A stretch of 6,333 bases of DNA from Clostridiales bacterium UBA4644 (GTDB taxonomy: Bacteria > Bacillota > Clostridia > Oscillospirales > Butyricicoccaceae): assembly GCA_002405755.1 (NCBI GenBank), contig DHMK01000043.1, positions 1 to 6,333 on the forward strand. Direction: 5' to 3'. The translations under genes were made by a program, and so were the position numbers. The notes under the pieces are model-generated. The model saw nothing but the letters and a program-made list of their open reading frames with translations, was not told the DNA's origin and made no database searches. Of the stretch, positions 1 through 6,153 are shown piece by piece (the stretch's first letter is position 1; each line of letters opens with the position of its first letter).

Positions 1-3000
1 AGACGCTGCAGGTGAAGGTCTTCTCGCCGGCGACTGTGCAGGTCGCGGGGGTGGTGACATCGCCCTCGTCCCAGTCGTGACTGCAAGCCTTCCAGCTGGC
101 CTTGAGGGTCAGATTGGAAATGGCAAGAAAGCTTTCTTCATCCCACTTATCGCCGCTAAGCTGATATTCCTCACCAAATGTACTCATCTTCACCGTGCCG
201 GTGATCAGCCAGCAATCGAAAAGCTGTCCCTGCGGGGCAGTAAAGCCACATTCCGGCAGCGTGTAGTATGTGCCGGAGCTTCCGTTGGGGATCTTCACAG
301 AGACCATCGTCCCCGTGCCGCCGTTTGCGTCAAAGGTAACGGTCAGCTTTTCAAATTGATTGAATCGCGCCGTAAAATCCATATTTTGGTGAGGATAAAA
401 GCCGAGTGCATCATTCGTTCCCCATCCTACAAATTTGTAGGTGTAGTTCTCATCCTCTGCTTTTGTGGGATCAGGATTGTTCCAATCATCCCAGTAGGCG
501 CTTTCTTCACAGGTATAATCGCCCTCCTGCAGGACAGAGCCGTCCCAGTTGAGCCAACGGACATGATACTTGTGCAGCGTCCACTGGGCATAGAGGGTGC
601 AATTCCCGCTAAGCGTGACCTCCGCCTGATCCTTATAGACCGTCCCGCTGCCGTCCGCCGCCGTGTTCCAGCCGGCGAAGTCATAGTCCGCACGGGTAAA
701 GGCATTCGCGGTCAGGGCTGTTGCTTTGTTCGGCTCCACGGTCTGCAGGGCCATATTGCCTGCGCCGCCGTTGGCGTTGAAGGTAATGACCGGATATTGC
801 GTCCACTGGGCATAGAGCGTGGTGCTCTTCGCGAAGCTTACGGTTGCGCCGTCCGCATAAGGCGTCCCGCTGCCGTCCGCCGCCGTGTTCCAGCCGGTGA
901 AGGTGTGGTCTGCGCGGGTGAAGGTGTTGGCGGTCAGCGTGTTACCAACGCCGGGGTTGACACTCATGGCATCCATGCTGCCCGTACCGCCGTTCGAATC
1001 AAAGGTAATGGTGATCTCATTCCCCTTGAGCGCCCACTTGCCGTTGGCATACACATAGGTGTCGCCAGCCTTGGAACCGGCCGTCTCGGTATAGCTGCCA
1101 TCCGCATTGCGCAGCTTGGCCGGGGTGATGGGGATCTCGGGGAAAGATTTCTCGCTTTGATTCGCCTGGTAGGTGACCGTCGCCGTGCCGGGCGCAGCCA
1201 CCTGCCGATATACGCCAGCGCCCTTGCTGGAGCAGATATCTGCGCCGCTTTCCGTGGTATAGATGGCGCCCTCCGCCATCAGCGTGCCGTTGACATCGAT
1301 GGTGGCGTCTGATATGGTGCGGCTCCCCTTGCGGGAGGGAGAATATGCCACCGGGCTGATCCCAGAAGCATTCGAACCCCACACATAAGTGCTGCTCCAC
1401 TGATTCGCATCATAAACATAGAGGTTCGCGCCTGCCGCGACCTGCAGCTCCGCGCCCTCCGCGATAGACACATGAACGCCCGGCAGCAGGGCGACATCCT
1501 TGCTGACCGTCGTTGTTCCCGAGAGGATCTCCATGTCCACATTGTTGTTGATGGGGAGGACGTAGTCAGATGAGTCTACGCTGACTCCCATCACAGTCAA
1601 TACAATGCTATCGAGACCTGCAGCGCCATTAATTTCAAAGCGCATACGGTCTTTTTCTTTATCGTACCGCTTTGTAAGTGATCCACCGTTGCCTAACAAG
1701 AATAGGCTTCCCTCGTTGCCGACAAATTGAACTGTGGTTGAAACAATGCTTGTGTAGCTGCTATTTGCAATTGTTGCATAAGCGTATTCCTGCGCACCAT
1801 AGCAGATCGTCAGCGCAGCTTCGATATTCTGCACATAATACTGGGAAAACGGAAATACTTTTTGCTTGTTCCCATTCATTGTATAAGCGGTATAGCTGCC
1901 GCCGCGCCAGTCCATGATCTGGAAATATTCATAGACCTCTGCGCCGGACTTGGCCGTGATCTGGCCATCGCCGGTGATATAGCCCCAGGCATAAAGGTTT
2001 GCTCCGCTTTTCAGCGTAATGCTGCTGCCTTCTTCCATCTGGATCTGGCCGTAAGGGCCGGTAGTCTTGCAGCATTGCACAGTGGAACAGGTATGGTGCT
2101 TCCCACCGACGCTGATGGCTCCCTGAACCGTAATGGAAACGCCATTCTCCATCGTCAGCTTCCGGAAAGCGGTCCGATTTTCGTCCTTAGCTTTCGCATA
2201 TCCCGGCGCATCCGTATATAACGTCCCGGCCTCGTCAAAGGGGATCAGCAGCGTAATCCCTGCCGGAATAGTATAATCGCCGTAGATGGAGCCGCTGCCG
2301 ATCAGGGTGATCTTCTCTTTCTTATTCGTTTTTGCATAAGCAATCGCTTCGCCCAAATCCGCAAAGGGTTGGCCGCCGGTCTCAAAAATAGCGGCATCCG
2401 CTGCGGCAAAACGCGCCGTGATCGTACAGGACGTGTCGAAATACATCGATGTTTCCACTTCCGTGGAAATATACTGTTCTTTCGTTACATTGTACCAGCC
2501 GAGAAATCGATATCCATCTGTAGGATATGCTGTGAGTGCATAAGCAGTTGTGGAGCTATTCGTAAATTCTTTCGAGATGGAGCCGTTCGAAAGCTCATGA
2601 GTTCTATATGCACCTGCATTTACAGTATAACTGCAGTATTCTGGCGCAGAAAATGTCGTTTTGACCCTGCTAACGCTCGCAATCAACAAAATATTTGAAA
2701 TTTGGATCGTTGTCGGACTGCTGGTGCTTCCGGATTTCAAGTAAATCTCGATAGATTTTCCCGCTGCCAGTTCGCCGGTATAGCTTCCTCCGCTGCTGAC
2801 TTCAGTGCCAGCCACCTTGACCGTACCGTTCTGCAAATCGACCGCATAATCAAACATCAGGCGGGCGGCAGTGCTCTTATTGTTCGTGATCGTTAAGGTA
2901 GTCTTTTGAGTAGTTGGGATAATACCCCACTTCAGAGTACTGATCACGCTGCCGGTAATGCTGACGCCATCGGCCTTCCAGCTTCCTTCACTATCGCCGT

Positions 3001-3151
3001 TAAAGCTCACCTCAATCTCCGGATCGTTCAAGCCAGTGACCGTTCCGGAAGCCGCGTGCGCCGGCACGGACAGCAGCCCGGCGGGCAGAAGGCTCAGCGT
3101 CATCAGCAGAGCCAGGGTCCACGAAAGGAAGCGCTTGAAGTTCTGTTTCAT
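1..3151 (-). CDS. Large secreted InlB B-repeat surface protein, C-terminus beyond left edge
   Basis: Open from ATG at 3151 to the left edge, 1050 codons without a stop. Residues 1-33 form a signal peptide (Lys/Arg start, Leu-rich core, AHA cleavage site), so the protein is exported. Residues about 37-160 are beta-rich and unrecognised. Residues about 169-248 resemble a divergent InlB repeat (GW at 218-219, ending ITARF). About 250-700 have repeated short hydrophobic strands suggesting a beta-helix, with an aromatic segment FPFSQYYVQNIE at 433-444. Canonical InlB B-repeats (Listeria-Bacteroides repeats) lie at about 712-783 and 787-857, each with NGG, GWNTAADGSGT and LYAQW. Divergent relatives follow at about 859-930 and 934-1020. 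From 1021 a Cys-rich module starts (HDW, TTPATC, KTFTC) and is cut by the edge. Such proteins are usually adhesins or wall-associated structural proteins. The wall anchor, perhaps SLH or a sorting signal, would lie outside the window. No ligand can be inferred. Confidence 0.93.
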   Translation of the reverse strand, partial: MKQNFKRFLSWTLALLMTLSLLPAGLLSVPAHAASGTVTGLNDPEIEVSFNGDSEGSWKADGVSITGSVISTLKWGIIPTTQKTTLTITNNKSTAARLMFDYAVDLQNGTVKVAGTEVSSGGSYTGELAAGKSIEIYLKSGSTSSPTTIQISNILLIASVSRVKTTFSAPEYCSYTVNAGAYRTHELSNGSISKEFTNSSTTAYALTAYPTDGYRFLGWYNVTKEQYISTEVETSMYFDTSCTITARFAAADAAIFETGGQPFADLGEAIAYAKTNKKEKITLIGSGSIYGDYTIPAGITLLIPFDEAGTLYTDAPGYAKAKDENRTAFRKLTMENGVSITVQGAISVGGKHHTCSTVQCCKTTGPYGQIQMEEGSSITLKSGANLYAWGYITGDGQITAKSGAEVYEYFQIMDWRGGSYTAYTMNGNKQKVFPFSQYYVQNIEAALTICYGAQEYAYATIANSSYTSIVSTTVQFVGNEGSLFLLGNGGSLTKRYDKEKDRMRFEINGAAGLDSIVLTVMGVSVDSSDYVLPINNNVDMEILSGTTTVSKDVALLPGVHVSIAEGAELQVAAGANLYVYDANQWSSTYVWGSNASGISPVAYSPSRKGSRTISDATIDVNGTLMAEGAIYTTESGADICSSKGAGVYRQVAAPGTATVTYQANQSEKSFPEIPITPAKLRNADGSYTETAGSKAGDTYVYANGKWALKGNEITITFDSNGGTGSMDAMSVNPGVGNTLTANTFTRADHTFTGWNTAADGSGTPYADGATVSFAKSTTLYAQWTQYPVITFNANGGAGNMALQTVEPNKATALTANAFTRADYDFAGWNTAADGSGTVYKDQAEVTLSGNCTLYAQWTLHKYHVRWLNWDGSVLQEGDYTCEESAYWDDWNNPDPTKAEDENYTYKFVGWGTNDALGFYPHQNMDFTARFNQFEKLTVTFDANGGTGTMVSVKIPNGSSGTYYTLPECGFTAPQGQLFDCWLITGTVKMSTFGEEYQLSGDKWDEESFLAISNLTLKASWKACSHDWDEGDVTTPATCTVAGEKTFTCSV
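577..1020 (-). repeat. Two tandem 222-bp InlB B-repeat units
   Basis: Two in-frame coding units of 222 bp (74 codons), about 577-798 and 799-1020, share two perfect blocks at exactly 222-bp spacing. One is 35 bp (641-675 and 863-897, encoding the GWNTAADGSGT core). The other is 19 bp (577-595 and 799-817, encoding the LYAQW end). The identity extends over synonymous positions, which points to recent duplication or gene conversion. The flanking repeats 3 and 4 (about 361-576 and 92-352) are much more diverged. Confidence 0.85.
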
Positions 3152-3161
3152 TCGTTCTTTT

Positions 3162-3168
3162 CCCCCTT
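3162..3168 (-). promoter_or_regulatory. Ribosome binding site of the InlB-repeat gene
   Basis: On the minus strand the sequence AAGGGGG stands 10 nt before the ATG at 3151. It is a slightly off-consensus Shine-Dalgarno (AAGGAGG with one change) with a rather long spacing. It supports 3151 as the start, as does the signal peptide that begins directly there. Confidence 0.7.
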
Positions 3169-3193
3169 GATTTTTTGTTTTCTGTCTCTCTCC

Positions 3194-3214
3194 GTCCCGC
3201 CGCGGGCGGCGGAC
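3194..3214 (-). other. GC-rich hairpin in the spacer before the InlB-repeat gene
   Basis: Imperfect inverted repeat made almost only of G and C: GTCC-CGCCG pairs with CGGCGGAC with a single bulge and a short loop. It lies 43 nt upstream of the InlB-repeat start. No T-run follows it on the minus strand (the next bases are purine-rich), so it is not a normal intrinsic terminator. It may affect mRNA stability or processing between the two genes. Confidence 0.4.
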
Positions 3215-3236
3215 CCGAGAAAGGCAGAAATGAGAT

Positions 3237-3266
3237 ATGGGGCAGGGAGCCTCGTCCCTGCCCCAT
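3237..3266 (-). terminator. Probable terminator or attenuating hairpin after the SLH gene
   Basis: A perfect 12-bp stem (ATGGGGCAGGGA at 3237-3248, complement at 3255-3266) with a 6-nt loop begins 26 nt past the SLH gene stop. On the minus strand the stem is followed by ATATCTCATTTCT, only moderately T-rich, so termination may be incomplete. I see no convincing promoter in the remaining spacer. The downstream InlB-repeat gene may therefore depend partly on read-through, with this hairpin setting a lower level for the second gene. Confidence 0.6.
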
Positions 3267-3291
3267 GTTGGGTCGATCTTCGTTTGGATGT

Positions 3292-5259
3292 TTAGAACGC
3301 GACGTTCACCGTGATGGTCTTTTCATTGATCTGGCCCACCAGTTCGTCAAACATCTGGACCGCCGCTGCAATCAGCAGCTTCGCATCTGTGCCCTTGTTC
3401 ACGACCTCTCTCAGGCCGCTCAAGAAGCCCGCAGGCATTTCGACGCCGGTGATGGTGATGGTAACATTGTCCTCCAGCGTGGCGATGCTGCTGCCAACGG
3501 CAAGCTGCGTGCCGGCCTTCAGGACGATCTCGATGTCCTTGGAGTCATCCACGGTTTCCAGCTTCACATGATCCTGAACATTCTTGATCAGCGCGCCCAT
3601 CTGGCTGAAGTTATTCAGCTTCAGATCGTCCGCATCCTCTTCAAAGCAAAGCAGTTCGTTGCCGATCTGCAGGGTGGAGCCGTTTTTCACCAGAATGAAG
3701 CTGTCGTCCTCGTGGGTGTCGGCAGTCACATGGCTGGTCAGCGTCTTCCACGCGGCGCGGGCGGCTTCGGTATCGGTGGTAGCGGTGATCACGCCGTTGT
3801 TCCTGGCGAAGTTGTAGGTGCATTCCTTGCCGCCGATCGTGGCGTTAACAGTGGCGCTCTTAAAAGCGTAGCAGTTCTGCAGCCATTTGCTGAGGTCGAC
3901 CTTGACACCGGTGATGCCGGTCTCCACGGTCACGGAATGGCTCCGCTCGTCATCCACGCCCAGAGACTCCACATTCTTCATCTTGGCCGTCACGGTGACG
4001 CCGCTGGCGTCAACCTCCGAACCCGCTTCCGGCAGCGTGAACACGGCGGTATAATCCTCGCCGACGGTGACGTCCACAGTGCTCTCAGAGGTAACGGTCA
4101 GGTTGAACTTCCAGGCAATGGCTTCTTCCTTGGTCTCTTTGCAGACGGTGCAGGTATAGACCTTCTTGCCGTCCTTGCCGTTGGCGGCGTAAGTCACTTC
4201 AGGCTCGCCCCAGCTATGTCCCGTCGCGGGGATCTTTTCCGTCTTGGTCGCGCCGCAGAAGGTGCAGGTATAGAGCTTCTCGCCGTCCTCCGTGCAGGTG
4301 GCGGCGGTGGTGACTTTCTCCGTCCAGGTGTGCGGGTGCTTCTCGCGGGTAGCGCCGCAGGCGCACTCTTCCCAATGATAGGTATCATCAAAATTGATGG
4401 CATAGCTATGCCGATGCTCGGGACGGATGACGGTGCCGCCGGAGGGCTTGGAGGGCTCCGTGGGCTCGGTCTCCTCGTCGGGGACGATGTAGGTCTGGTC
4501 GTCGGAGACGGCAGTGCCGTTGACGGTCAGGCCGGTGGCCTTTTCCGCCACGATGATCTTCGTGCCGGCAGGCGCGTTGACGATCTTCACATCCTCAGCC
4601 ACCACGATGACCAGCGCGCCGTCAGAAGCGTCGATAAAGGCGCCGGCGTCCTTGGCATAATGGCCCACCAGACGGTCGATCATGGTAACGATCTCCGCAC
4701 GGGTGATCTTGCCCAGGGGGTTCAGCAGGCCGTTGGCGTCGCCCTTGACAGCGCCGGCCTTGACCAGCGCGGCCACATAGGGACGGGCATAGTCGCTGAC
4801 CAGGCTCAGATCAGAAAAAGCAGCCAGCACGCCCACGTCTTCGGCAGCGATGCCCAGGGCGCGGCACAGCATGACCATGGCCTGCTCCCGGGTGATGGGA
4901 TCCTCAGGCATGGCCTTGCCCTCAGAGCCCTGCAGGATGCCTGCGGCGGCGCAGCGGTTGATGCCGTCGGCATACCAGGCGTCGGGGGCCACATCGGTAA
5001 ACCCGGCAGAGGGCGCGGCGGGCAGGTTCAGCAGACGGCTCAGGATCACGGCCATCTGTCCGCGGGTCAGCGTACCGTCGGGCGAAAACTTGCCCTCGTT
5101 GCCCTGGAGCACACCGTAATCGCTCCAGCGCAGGATGGCGGTCTGCGCCCAATGGCCGGCCACATCGCTGTAGGTGGTTTCTTCCGCCCAGGCAGACACG
5201 GGCAGAAGGCTGAACACCATTACAAGTGTCAGCAAAGCGGCTAAAATTTTGCGTTTCAT
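3292..5259 (-). CDS. Secreted SLH-domain surface protein with Cys-rich module
   Basis: 655-aa exported protein held on the cell wall. The start at 5259 is chosen because an AGGAGG sits 6 nt upstream and a classic signal peptide begins there (MKRK, hydrophobic core, cleavage near AWA-EE at about 25). The frame stays open upstream to 5409, but that would bury the signal peptide and run through the leader. Three SLH domains lie at about 29-80, 86-138 and 147-200, with motifs TRGQ (65-68), TREQ (123-126) and TRAE (186-189). SLH triplets are known to bind pyruvylated secondary wall polysaccharide. A small beta-rich segment (206-260) and a Glu/Thr/Pro linker (261-275) follow. A Cys-rich module at about 282-375 has C299/C301, C322, C332/C335 and C370/C373. 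Residues 384-655 are beta-rich and I do not recognise them. The gene probably has its own promoter at 5427-5455. Wall anchoring is secure; the role of the C-terminal half is unknown. Confidence 0.95.
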   Translation of the reverse strand: MKRKILAALLTLVMVFSLLPVSAWAEETTYSDVAGHWAQTAILRWSDYGVLQGNEGKFSPDGTLTRGQMAVILSRLLNLPAAPSAGFTDVAPDAWYADGINRCAAAGILQGSEGKAMPEDPITREQAMVMLCRALGIAAEDVGVLAAFSDLSLVSDYARPYVAALVKAGAVKGDANGLLNPLGKITRAEIVTMIDRLVGHYAKDAGAFIDASDGALVIVVAEDVKIVNAPAGTKIIVAEKATGLTVNGTAVSDDQTYIVPDEETEPTEPSKPSGGTVIRPEHRHSYAINFDDTYHWEECACGATREKHPHTWTEKVTTAATCTEDGEKLYTCTFCGATKTEKIPATGHSWGEPEVTYAANGKDGKKVYTCTVCKETKEEAIAWKFNLTVTSESTVDVTVGEDYTAVFTLPEAGSEVDASGVTVTAKMKNVESLGVDDERSHSVTVETGITGVKVDLSKWLQNCYAFKSATVNATIGGKECTYNFARNNGVITATTDTEAARAAWKTLTSHVTADTHEDDSFILVKNGSTLQIGNELLCFEEDADDLKLNNFSQMGALIKNVQDHVKLETVDDSKDIEIVLKAGTQLAVGSSIATLEDNVTITITGVEMPAGFLSGLREVVNKGTDAKLLIAAAVQMFDELVGQINEKTITVNVAF

Positions 5260-5265
5260 GGTTTT

Positions 5266-5271
5266 CCTCCT
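5266..5271 (-). promoter_or_regulatory. Ribosome binding site of the SLH gene
   Basis: Perfect AGGAGG on the minus strand, 6 nt before the ATG at 5259. This fixes the start against the longer open frame beginning at 5409. Confidence 0.9.
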
Positions 5272-5287
5272 GCAATTTTTATCGTTT

Positions 5288-5303
5288 CCGCGGCTCCCCG
5301 CGG
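5288..5303 (-). other. GC hairpin in the SLH leader
   Basis: Two CCGCGG arms (5288-5293 and 5298-5303) enclose a 4-nt loop that reads GGAG in the RNA. The hairpin stands 16 nt upstream of the AGGAGG site, in an otherwise AT-rich leader. It has no following T-run, so it is more likely an mRNA-stabilising or translation-modulating structure than a terminator. Confidence 0.45.
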
Positions 5304-5341
5304 CTGTGGCACAAATTGTTTTTCCAATCATTGTCAAACAA

Positions 5342-5370
5342 CACTGTGATAATGGACAAATCGGACAGTG
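5342..5370. promoter_or_regulatory. Dyad CACTGT...ACAGTG in the SLH leader
   Basis: Inverted arms CACTGT (5342-5347) and ACAGTG (5365-5370) are separated by 17 bp. They lie downstream of the predicted transcription start and overlap the inner copy of the CAAATCGGACA repeat. They could be an operator for a dimeric regulator or a weak leader stem-loop. Six-bp arms can arise by chance, so this is tentative. Confidence 0.3.
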
Positions 5371-5401
5371 GTTACTAAGGTAAGCTTTTTTCCTCACAGC
5401 T
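5357..5401. repeat. Direct repeat copy 2, in the SLH leader
   Basis: On the plus strand it holds CAAATCGGACA (5357-5367), a 17-bp gap, then CTTTTTTCCTCACAGCT (5385-5401). Both blocks recur in the same order and orientation at 5459-5496. The first is identical; the second has one mismatch over 17 bp. This copy lies between the predicted transcription start and the SLH start codon. Confidence 0.75.
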
Positions 5402-5480
5402 ATATCCACAATTTCGTTGGGGTTTTATCATACCATATCCGTCTCAAAATGGCAATACCAAATCGGACAAAAAAGCTTAC
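5380..5480. repeat. 12-bp inverted repeat flanking the SLH promoter (candidate invertible segment)
   Basis: GTAAGCTTTTTT at 5380-5391 and its exact reverse complement AAAAAAGCTTAC at 5469-5480 enclose 77 bp containing the whole -35/-10 promoter. The right arm ends 31 bp from the serine recombinase stop codon. Inverting the segment would turn the promoter away from the SLH gene. The arms are AT-rich, contain the palindrome AAGCTT, and match little beyond 12 bp, so chance or a regulator-binding role remains possible. Confidence 0.5.
5427..5455 (-). promoter_or_regulatory. Sigma-A type promoter for the SLH gene
   Basis: On the minus strand, -35 TTGCCA (5455-5450) and -10 TATGAT (5432-5427) each match the housekeeping consensus at 5 of 6 positions, with the ideal 17-bp spacer. 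Transcription should start near 5420, giving a leader of about 160 nt. A CAAATCGGACA repeat ends only 3 bp upstream of the -35, and a second copy lies in the leader, so the promoter is bracketed by repeats. A second TTGACA at 5337-5332 has no usable -10. Confidence 0.72.
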
Positions 5481-5496
5481 TTTTTTCCTCACGGCT
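5459..5496. repeat. Direct repeat copy 1, between recombinase stop and SLH promoter
   Basis: On the plus strand it holds CAAATCGGACA (5459-5469), a 10-bp gap, then CTTTTTTCCTCACGGCT (5480-5496), matching the copy at 5357-5401. It also contains a local palindrome, AAAAAAG and CTTTTTT around CTTA (5469-5486). That palindrome could act as a weak AT-rich terminator after the recombinase gene, or as a dyad-symmetric recombination half-site pair. Confidence 0.75.
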
Positions 5497-5511
5497 TTGT
5501 TCTTTATGCAG

Positions 5512-6108
5512 TTATTTCTCCGGCGTCTGCCGGGCCCAGGAGAGGAAGGTCCTATGGGTCACCTGCAGCAGCCGCCCCGCCTCCCGAGCGGAAAGCTCCC
5601 CCCGCGTCCACCGCTGCCGCACCTCCTCAAAGCTTTCCGGGCGGGGCTTCCCCGGTCTTCCCAGCTTGACGCCCCGCAGCCTTGCCGCAGCGATGCCCTC
5701 CGCCTGCCGCTGGCGGATCAGCTCCCGCTCCGTCTGGGCCACATAGGACAAAAGCTGCAGCACGATGTCCGCGATCAGCGTTCCGGCAAGATCCCGGCTT
5801 TTCCGCGTGTCCAGCAGCGGCATGTCCAGGACCACGATGGCTGCGCCCTTTTCGCGGGTGATGCTGCGCCATTGCTCCAGGATCTCCCCATAATTCCGTC
5901 CCAGCCGGTCGATGCTCTTGACGACCAGCGTGTCGCCCTGCTTCAGTCTCCGCAGCAGCCGGCAGTAGCCCGGCCGATCAAAGTCCTTTCCCGACTGCCT
6001 GTCCACCACGATCTGCCCCTCCGACAGACCAAACTCCCGCAGCGCCAAAAGCTGCCGCTCCGCATTCTGCTCCCTTGTGGAGACTCTTGCGTAGCCGTAT
6101 TCCATCAT
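5512..6108 (-). CDS. Small serine recombinase, resolvase/invertase family
   Basis: 198-aa site-specific recombinase, full length for the Hin / gamma-delta resolvase group (about 180-200 aa). The N-terminal catalytic domain has YARVSTREQ with the nucleophilic Ser at residue 10 and SIDRLGRN at 65-72 with the catalytic Arg pair 68/71. The dimerisation helix region is QTERELIRQRQAEGI (125-139), followed by GRP (150-152) and a C-terminal helix-turn-helix (about 157-195) for DNA binding. Members bind a short dyad site, form a Ser-DNA bond and either invert or resolve the DNA between two sites. Two adjacent ATGs (6108 and 6105) are possible starts; GGAGG at 6115-6119 fits either. The longer frame from 6234 adds residues unlike the family and overlaps a terminator. 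No transposase, integrase or phage gene is visible beside it. Its stop is 15 bp from repeats around the SLH promoter, suggesting those as its substrate, but this is inference. Confidence 0.93.
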   Translation of the reverse strand: MMEYGYARVSTREQNAERQLLALREFGLSEGQIVVDRQSGKDFDRPGYCRLLRRLKQGDTLVVKSIDRLGRNYGEILEQWRSITREKGAAIVVLDMPLLDTRKSRDLAGTLIADIVLQLLSYVAQTERELIRQRQAEGIAAARLRGVKLGRPGKPRPESFEEVRQRWTRGELSAREAGRLLQVTHRTFLSWARQTPEK

Positions 6109-6114
6109 TTCCGC

Positions 6115-6119
6115 CCTCC
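6115..6119 (-). promoter_or_regulatory. Ribosome binding site deciding the recombinase start
   Basis: GGAGG within GGGAGGG on the minus strand, 6 nt before the ATG at 6108 and 9 nt before the ATG at 6105. It supports a start at the catalytic-domain boundary and not the ATG at 6234. Confidence 0.75.
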
Positions 6120-6153
6120 CAGTGTTGAATGCCGCCTGTGCGGCGGTACTGCT

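Noticed and set aside
77..1312. Plus-strand open frame of 411 codons
   Set aside because: It is the antisense of the InlB-repeat gene. Its translation is low-complexity (Arg/Gly/Ala-rich) with repeats that mirror the InlB repeats, and no ribosome binding site precedes it.
3012..3266. Short minus-strand frame of 84 codons spanning the spacer
   Set aside because: It overlaps the signal-peptide region of the InlB-repeat gene in another frame and crosses both spacer hairpins; no ribosome binding site or recognisable product.
3175..5244. Plus-strand open frame of 689 codons, almost as long as the SLH gene
   Set aside because: It lies fully antisense to the SLH gene, whose domains, signal peptide and ribosome binding site are clear. 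The plus-strand product is rich in Gly/His/Asp/Leu without recognisable domains, a usual by-product of GC-rich codon use.
5309..5337. Second promoter with TTGACA at 5337-5332
   Set aside because: The -35 is perfect, but the -10 position at 17 bp reads TTGTGC and nearby spacings are no better.
5260..5409. Longer SLH start at 5409 (50 extra residues)
   Set aside because: The extension has no ribosome binding site, would make the signal peptide internal, and runs through the repeats and leader hairpins. AGGAGG sits at the right distance from 5259.
5342..5496. CRISPR-like repeats
   Set aside because: There are only two copies of each block, spacing is irregular and no cas gene is present. The arrangement is better read as promoter-flanking repeats.
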